Shown: piece by piece, positions 5,824-9,853 of the stretch
Numbering within the stretch: the stretch's first letter is position 1
Layout: the number at the start of each line of letters is the position of its first letter
Assembly (NCBI GenBank): GCA_947494865.1
Contig: CANMAT010000087.1
Span: 1-9,853, forward strand
Direction of reading: 5' to 3'
Origin: Deltaproteobacteria bacterium
GTDB taxonomy: Bacteria; Myxococcota_A; Polyangia; Polyangiales; Ga0077539
Length of the DNA: 9,853 nt
Made by a program: the position numbers and the translations under genes
Notes under the pieces: generated by a model
Told to the model about the DNA's origin: nothing
Databases searched by the model: none
The model's input: the letters and a program-made list of their open reading frames with translations, nothing else

Positions 5824-6837
5824 ATGGCAACCGGCGTGCAGACCTCGCCTCCGCCCCCGCGCGTGGTCACCGTGCGGTCCCTGGCCGAACCGGGCGCGCT
5901 GACGCTCGCGTTCGATCTCGTCGCGGGCGCGCGCGGCCTCGACGGGGTGATCGCGCACACGCGCATTCAGAAGTCGGGGCTCGCGCTCGTGGGTCACTTC
6001 GAAGGGCTCTCCCCGCGGCGCGTGCAGATCCTCGGCGCCACCGAGATGAGCTTCCTCGCGGGCATGAGCCCGGGTGACCGCCGCGCGGCGCTCGACGCCT
6101 TCCTCGGCCGCGCGCTGCCCTGCGTGGTGGTCACCGGCGGCCTCGCGCCCTTCCCCGAGCTGGTCGCCGCGGGCGACGCGCACGGGTGCCCGGTGCTCGT
6201 GTCGCCCGCGCGCAGCTCGGTCACCATCAACGCCGTGCACCTCTGGCTCGACGACCAGCTCGCGCTCCACACGCGCGTGCACGGGGTGTTCATCGACGTG
6301 TTCGGCGTCGGGATACTTCTGCTGGGCAAGAGCGGCATCGGCAAGAGCGAGTGCGCGCTCGAGCTCGTGCAGCGCGGCCACCGCCTCGTGGCCGACGACG
6401 TCGTCGACTGCACCCTGCGCCCGCCCGAGAACGTGTACGGCATGGCCACCGAGCTGCTCAAGAACCACCTCGAGGTGCGCGGCCTCGGCGTGCTCAACGT
6501 AAAAGACCTCTTCGGCGTCGCCGCCGTGAGAGACAAGAAGCGCGTCGACCTCGTGGTGCGCCTCCTCGGCTACGACGACGACGAGACGTGGGACCGCCTC
6601 GGCATCGACGACGAGTGGTACGACGTGCTCGGCGTGCGAATCCCCATGCGTCGCCTGCCGGTGCGCCCGGGGAAGAACACCGCGAGCACCGTCGAGGTGG
6701 CCGCGCGCAACGAGCTCCTGCGCCGCGCGGGCGTGCACTCGGCGCGAGAGTTTCACGCCCGCCTGGCGCGCGCCCTCGGCGTGCCCGACCCGACCCTCAC
6801 CGCCGAGCCCGGCGACGACTACGGAGGCCCCGAGTGA
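5824..6837 (+). CDS. hprK: HPr kinase/phosphorylase
   Basis: 337 aa, in the usual range. In characterised members it uses ATP or pyrophosphate to phosphorylate HPr on a serine, and reverses this with inorganic phosphate. An N-terminal domain covers about 14-130 and the kinase domain about 131-320. Visible motifs are His153 in RVHGVFIDVFGVG, Walker A GKSGIGKS (168-175), Asp191-Asp192 in LVADDVV, and the family signature LEVRGLGVLN (216-225) followed by KDLFG. RPGKN (281-285) precedes the conserved VEVAARN. The catalytic set is complete. The frame extends far upstream inside the VWA gene, but similarity begins only near residue 14, so the ATG at 5824 is chosen; GTG 5806 is an alternative. It overlaps rapZ by 4 nt. 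Its substrate HPr, with the target serine, is encoded two genes downstream. Related bacteria often have rpoN and hpf upstream; here the VWA gene is there instead. Confidence 0.96.
   Translation: MATGVQTSPPPPRVVTVRSLAEPGALTLAFDLVAGARGLDGVIAHTRIQKSGLALVGHFEGLSPRRVQILGATEMSFLAGMSPGDRRAALDAFLGRALPCVVVTGGLAPFPELVAAGDAHGCPVLVSPARSSVTINAVHLWLDDQLALHTRVHGVFIDVFGVGILLLGKSGIGKSECALELVQRGHRLVADDVVDCTLRPPENVYGMATELLKNHLEVRGLGVLNVKDLFGVAAVRDKKRVDLVVRLLGYDDDETWDRLGIDDEWYDVLGVRIPMRRLPVRPGKNTASTVEVAARNELLRRAGVHSAREFHARLARALGVPDPTLTAEPGDDYGGPE
6823..6827 (+). promoter_or_regulatory. Shine-Dalgarno of rapZ (decides the start)
   Basis: GGAGG inside the end of hprK lies 6 nt before the GTG at 6834 and 15 nt before the alternative GTG at 6843. 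This favours 6834, where GTGA overlaps the hprK stop and suggests translational coupling. Confidence 0.7.
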
Positions 6838-7730
6838 GCGCCGTGAACGATACGCAGCGCGTCGTGGTGGTGATCACCGGCGTCTCCGGCGCGGGGCGCA
6901 CCACGGCCCTCCACGTGCTCGAAGACCTGTCGTTCTACTGCGTCGACAACCTCCCGACGCCGCTCCTGCCCGAGACCATCGCGCTGTGGCACACGAGCCC
7001 CTCGCTGCGCCGCATGGGCATCGGCCTCGACGTGCGCGGCGGGGAGTTCCTCGCGAGCGCCGACGACGCCGTGCGCAGCCTCCGCGCGAAGGGCGAGCAC
7101 GTGGGCGTGGTGTTCCTCGACGCGGCCGACGAGGCCCTCGTGCGGCGCTTCAGCGAGACGCGGCGCCGCCACCCCCTCGCGAGCGCCTTCCCCGACGACG
7201 ACGTGGCGGGGCTCATTCACCGCGAGCGCGAGGCCATCGGCGACCTGCGCGCCCTCGCCGACCAGGTGATCGACACCACGCGCCTCAGCGTGCACGACCT
7301 CCGTCGTCTGCTCATCGACCATTTTCGCAGCACCACCGGCACCGCGCTGCGCATGCAGACCCGCATCGTGTCGTTCGGGTTCAAGTACGGCGTGCCCGCC
7401 GACGCCGACCTCGTGTTCGACGCGCGCTTCCTCGCCAACCCCCACTTCGTGCCCGAGCTGCGCCCGCGGTCGGGCAAAGACCCGGCGGTGTCGGGCTTCG
7501 TGCTCGAGCACCCCGAGGGCCGCGAGTTTCTCACCTCGCTCGAGGGCTTCGTGGCGCCGCTGCTGCCCAAGTACGCGCGCGAGGGCAAGGTGGTGCTCAC
7601 CGTGGCCGTGGGGTGCACCGGCGGGAGGCACCGCTCCGTGGCCCTCGCCGAGGCGCTCGGCGCGCGGCTCAAGCTCGAGGCCCCGGGTGACGTCACCGTC
7701 GCGCACCGCGACATCGACCGTGGAGGATGA
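6834..7730 (+). CDS. rapZ: RapZ-family nucleotide-binding regulator (YvcJ/YhbJ family)
   Basis: 298 aa. The family includes E. coli RapZ, an RNA-binding adaptor controlling glucosamine-6-phosphate synthesis, and B. subtilis YvcJ, a nucleotide-hydrolysing protein. The role in myxobacteria is not established. The N-terminal P-loop at 16-23 reads GVSGAGRT: the usual Walker A Lys is Arg22. It is followed by the signature VLEDLSFYCVDNLP. Further family blocks are FLDA...RRFSETRRRHPL, VSFGFKYGVP, FDARFLANPHF and, near the end, VGCTGGRHRSV. The usual LRPLTG appears as LRPRSGKDP. Both domains are complete. The start overlaps the hprK stop (GTGA), and ptsH begins 5 nt after the stop, so the gene is embedded in the phosphorelay operon. 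Its conservation beside HPr suggests a regulatory link to the PTS, which is an inference. Confidence 0.94.
   Translation: MSAVNDTQRVVVVITGVSGAGRTTALHVLEDLSFYCVDNLPTPLLPETIALWHTSPSLRRMGIGLDVRGGEFLASADDAVRSLRAKGEHVGVVFLDAADEALVRRFSETRRRHPLASAFPDDDVAGLIHREREAIGDLRALADQVIDTTRLSVHDLRRLLIDHFRSTTGTALRMQTRIVSFGFKYGVPADADLVFDARFLANPHFVPELRPRSGKDPAVSGFVLEHPEGREFLTSLEGFVAPLLPKYAREGKVVLTVAVGCTGGRHRSVALAEALGARLKLEAPGDVTVAHRDIDRGG
7722..7726 (+). promoter_or_regulatory. Shine-Dalgarno of ptsH (decides the start)
   Basis: GGAGG abuts the ATG at 7727 with no spacing, but lies 9 nt before the in-frame GTG at 7736. Ribosome geometry therefore favours GTG 7736, giving a 91-residue HPr rather than 94. Confidence 0.65.
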
Positions 7731-7735
7731 TCGGC

Positions 7736-8011
7736 GTGAGCGAACGTGACGAGCAGGTGTTCGAAGTGCTGAACGAGCTCGGGCTCCACGCCCGGCCGGT
7801 GACCCGCATCGTTCAAACGGCGAGCCGGTTCCGCTGCGAGGTCGAGCTCGAGCGCGACGGCCAGAAGGCCAACGCCAAGAGCGTCATGGGCATGCTGCTG
7901 CTCGCGTGCCACAAGGGCTCGCGGGTGACGGTGCGCGCGTCGGGCGACGGCGCCGCGCAGGCCGTCGCGGCCATCGGCGAGCTCTTCGCGGGCCGCTTCG
8001 GAGAGCGGTGA
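7736..8011 (+). CDS. ptsH: HPr phosphocarrier protein
   Basis: 91 aa from the GTG at 7736 (94 aa if the ATG at 7727 is used), typical for HPr. It is the small soluble carrier that takes phosphate from Enzyme I and hands it to an EIIA. Both regulatory sites are present: His18 in ELGLHARPVTRIV, phosphorylated by Enzyme I, and Ser49 in AKSVMGMLLLACHKGS, the target of HPr kinase. This makes it a dual-control HPr matching the hprK gene two places upstream. It starts 5 nt after rapZ and is followed by ptsI after 4 nt. The usual acceptor, an EIIA, is not encoded in the window. The identity is certain; the exact start is less so. Confidence 0.96.
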   Translation: MSERDEQVFEVLNELGLHARPVTRIVQTASRFRCEVELERDGQKANAKSVMGMLLLACHKGSRVTVRASGDGAAQAVAAIGELFAGRFGER

Positions 8012-8015
8012 GGCG

Positions 8016-9839
8016 ATGACCACCGGCGTCACGCGCAGGCTCCACGGCATCGCGGCGTCGCCAGGCGTCGCCGTGGGGTCCGCGTACGTCGTCGACCGCC
8101 GCAAGGTCACCATCCCCCGGCGCCACATCGCCGCCCACGAGGCCGACCAGGAGGTGGCCCGCCTCCACGCCGCCGTGGCCGCCGCGCGCCATCAGCTCCA
8201 GCAGATTCGCGAGCGCATCGCGCCCGAGGCGAGCGAGCACTCGGTCATCCTCGACGCGCACCTCCTCATGCTCGACGACACGCTCCTCACCGAGCAGACC
8301 GTCGAGATCGTGCACAGCGAGCTCGTCAACGCCGAGTGGGCCCTGCGCCGCACCGTCGAGAAGATCAAAGACCTCTTCGACAACGTGGGCGACGACTACT
8401 TCCGCGAGCGCCGCAACGACGTCGATTTCGTGGGCGAGCGCGTGCTGCGTCAGCTCATGGGGGCGCCCACCGACATCCCGCGGCCCACCAACCTCGAGGG
8501 CCCCGTGGTGCTCGTCGCGCACGAGCTCTCGCCCGCCGACACCGCCGCCCTGGCGCGCAGCGAGGTGCTCGCGTTCGTCACCGACGTGGGCTCGGCGACG
8601 TCGCACACGGCCATCATGGCGCGGGCCCTCTCGATCCCCGCGGTGGTGGGCGTCGCCGACGCCACGCGGCTCATCGCCACCGGCGATCGGGTCATCGTCG
8701 ACGGCGTGCGCGGCGTGGTCACCGTGTCGCCCTCCGACGCCGACGCCGACATCGCCTCGGACCGCGGGCAGCGCTACATGGCCTTCGTGCGCTCGCTGCG
8801 GAGCAACCGCGACGAGCCCACGCAGACGCGCGACGGCGTGCGCATCTGCCTCCGCGCCAACATCGAGCTGCCCGCCGAGGCGCCCGTCGCCATCGACCAC
8901 GGCGCCGAGGGCATCGGGCTCTACCGCACCGAGTTTCTCTACGTCGACCGCCGCGAGCCCCCCTCCGAAGACGAGCAGTACGAGACCTACCGCAGCATCG
9001 TCGAGACGATGGCGCCGCGCACCGTCACGCTGCGCACCTTCGACATCGGCGGCGACAAGTTCTCCACCGCGTTTCGGCTCCCGCGCGAGATGAACCCCGC
9101 GCTCGGCCTCCGCGCGGTGCGCCTCGCCCTGCGCGAGCGCGAGGTGTTTCGCGCGCAGCTCCGCGCGATGCTCCGCTCGGCGTGCCACGGCAACGTGCGT
9201 GTCATGGTGCCCATGATCTCGACGGTCACCGAGCTCCGCGAGTCGCGGGCGGAGCTCCGCAAGGCCCAGGAGGAGCTCACGCGCGCCGGCGTGCCCTGGA
9301 AGGATGTCCCCTTCGGCATCATGGTCGAGACGCCCAGCGCGGTCTTCATGGCCGACGTGCTCGCCCGAGAGAGCGCGTTCTTCTCCATCGGCACCAACGA
9401 CCTCATTCAGTACTCGCTCGCCACCGACCGCGGCAACGAGCACGTCGCGCACCTCGCCCGCTCGCTCGACCCGGCCATTCTGCGCGCCATCGCCGCGGTG
9501 TCGCAGGCGGCGCGCGCCGCGGGCATCCCCTGCGCCCTCTGCGGCGCCATGGCGGGCGAGCTCTTCGCCCTGCCGCTCCTCGTGGGCCTCGGCGTGCACG
9601 AGCTCTCGGTGGAGCCCACCGCCGTGCCCGAGATCAAGGCCGCCCTGCGCCGCATCGACTACCACGAGGCCCTCACCCTCGTGGGCGAGGTCGCGGGCCT
9701 CTCGACCGTCGAGGAGGTCGAAGGGCTCGTGCGCGACCGCTACGAGGTGGTCTTCGCCGACCTCCTCGCGAGCGGCGAGGTGGGCACCTTCACCGAGACG
9801 GGCAGCTTCGTGCTCCCCGAGCTCCGCAACCTCCGCTAG
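8016..9839 (+). CDS. ptsI: PTS Enzyme I (phosphoenolpyruvate-protein phosphotransferase)
   Basis: 607 aa against 575 in E. coli. It is a cytoplasmic enzyme that autophosphorylates from PEP and passes phosphate to HPr. The HPr-binding and swivelling phospho-His domains occupy about 9-240, with His197 in GSATSHTAIMARAL (E. coli His189). The PEP-binding barrel follows: EGIGLYRTEFL with Arg304, Arg340 before FDIGGDK, MVPM (397-400), Glu438 in GIMVETPS, Asp462 in FFSIGTNDL, Arg472 in TDRGNE and Cys509 in LCGAMAGE. All align with E. coli catalytic positions. There is no GAF domain, so it is not the EI-Ntr type. Oddities are Ala511 and Glu515 where E. coli has Glu and Asp (CGELAGD), and a C-terminal tail of about 25 residues beyond the usual end. 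The ATG at 8016 follows ptsH by 4 nt, with GGTGAGG just upstream. Only 14 non-coding bases remain after the stop. Confidence 0.96.
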   Translation: MTTGVTRRLHGIAASPGVAVGSAYVVDRRKVTIPRRHIAAHEADQEVARLHAAVAAARHQLQQIRERIAPEASEHSVILDAHLLMLDDTLLTEQTVEIVHSELVNAEWALRRTVEKIKDLFDNVGDDYFRERRNDVDFVGERVLRQLMGAPTDIPRPTNLEGPVVLVAHELSPADTAALARSEVLAFVTDVGSATSHTAIMARALSIPAVVGVADATRLIATGDRVIVDGVRGVVTVSPSDADADIASDRGQRYMAFVRSLRSNRDEPTQTRDGVRICLRANIELPAEAPVAIDHGAEGIGLYRTEFLYVDRREPPSEDEQYETYRSIVETMAPRTVTLRTFDIGGDKFSTAFRLPREMNPALGLRAVRLALREREVFRAQLRAMLRSACHGNVRVMVPMISTVTELRESRAELRKAQEELTRAGVPWKDVPFGIMVETPSAVFMADVLARESAFFSIGTNDLIQYSLATDRGNEHVAHLARSLDPAILRAIAAVSQAARAAGIPCALCGAMAGELFALPLLVGLGVHELSVEPTAVPEIKAALRRIDYHEALTLVGEVAGLSTVEEVEGLVRDRYEVVFADLLASGEVGTFTETGSFVLPELRNLR

Positions 9840-9853
9840 ATTCGTCGCACAAC

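Noticed and set aside
6186..6833. In-frame upstream extension of rapZ within hprK
   Set aside because: Arg/Pro-rich shadow of hprK; the GGAGG-backed GTG at 6834 gives normal RapZ length.
7884..9665. 593-codon minus-strand frame under ptsI
   Set aside because: Mirror of the ptsI codon bias (Val/Gly/Ala/His/Asp-rich); no family features.

Overview
The window is very G+C-rich, with strong G/C bias at third codon positions. It looks like chromosomal DNA of a Myxococcota-type bacterium (formerly Deltaproteobacteria), probably of the Polyangia kind. This is inferred from three things: the base composition, the hprK-rapZ-ptsH-ptsI gene order, and two lipoproteins with Asp/Ala/Pro-rich linkers, one also carrying Cys-rich repeats and a beta-propeller. 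No species can be named from the sequence alone.

Layout. Positions 1-1341 hold two minus-strand genes for predicted secreted lipoproteins. The first is cut off by the window edge and the second is complete (350 aa). A 154-bp divergent intergenic region (1342-1495) follows. It contains two tandem 18-bp palindromic sites, the most striking non-coding structure here. From 1496 to 9839 seven genes all read on the plus strand: tldD, tldE (pmbA), a von Willebrand factor A (VWA) domain protein, hprK, rapZ, ptsH and ptsI. Gaps are tiny within tldD-tldE (2 nt) and within hprK-rapZ-ptsH-ptsI (4-nt overlap, 5 nt, 4 nt). They are larger before the VWA gene (55 nt) and before hprK (83 nt), so two or three transcription units are likely. 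No intergenic stretch exceeds 300 bases. No tRNA, rRNA, CRISPR array, insertion sequence or convincing intrinsic terminator was seen.

Function. TldD and TldE form a metalloprotease that degrades unfolded or modified peptides. EI (ptsI) and HPr (ptsH) form a PEP-driven phosphorelay. HPr kinase/phosphorylase adds a regulatory serine phosphate to HPr. RapZ is a nucleotide-binding regulator commonly encoded beside them. All key catalytic residues of EI, HPr, HprK and TldD are present. No EIIA, EIIB or EIIC gene is present. The mannose-type EIIA gene often found between rapZ and ptsH in related bacteria is absent, so the relay looks regulatory rather than sugar-transporting, or its acceptor lies elsewhere.

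Most of the window is ordinary housekeeping DNA and I see no clear new multi-gene system. The best points for a second look are the tandem operator pair, a recurring pattern of possibly leaderless starts, the missing EIIA, the Arg-for-Lys Walker A of RapZ, and the uncharacterised VWA protein between the protease and the phosphorelay.
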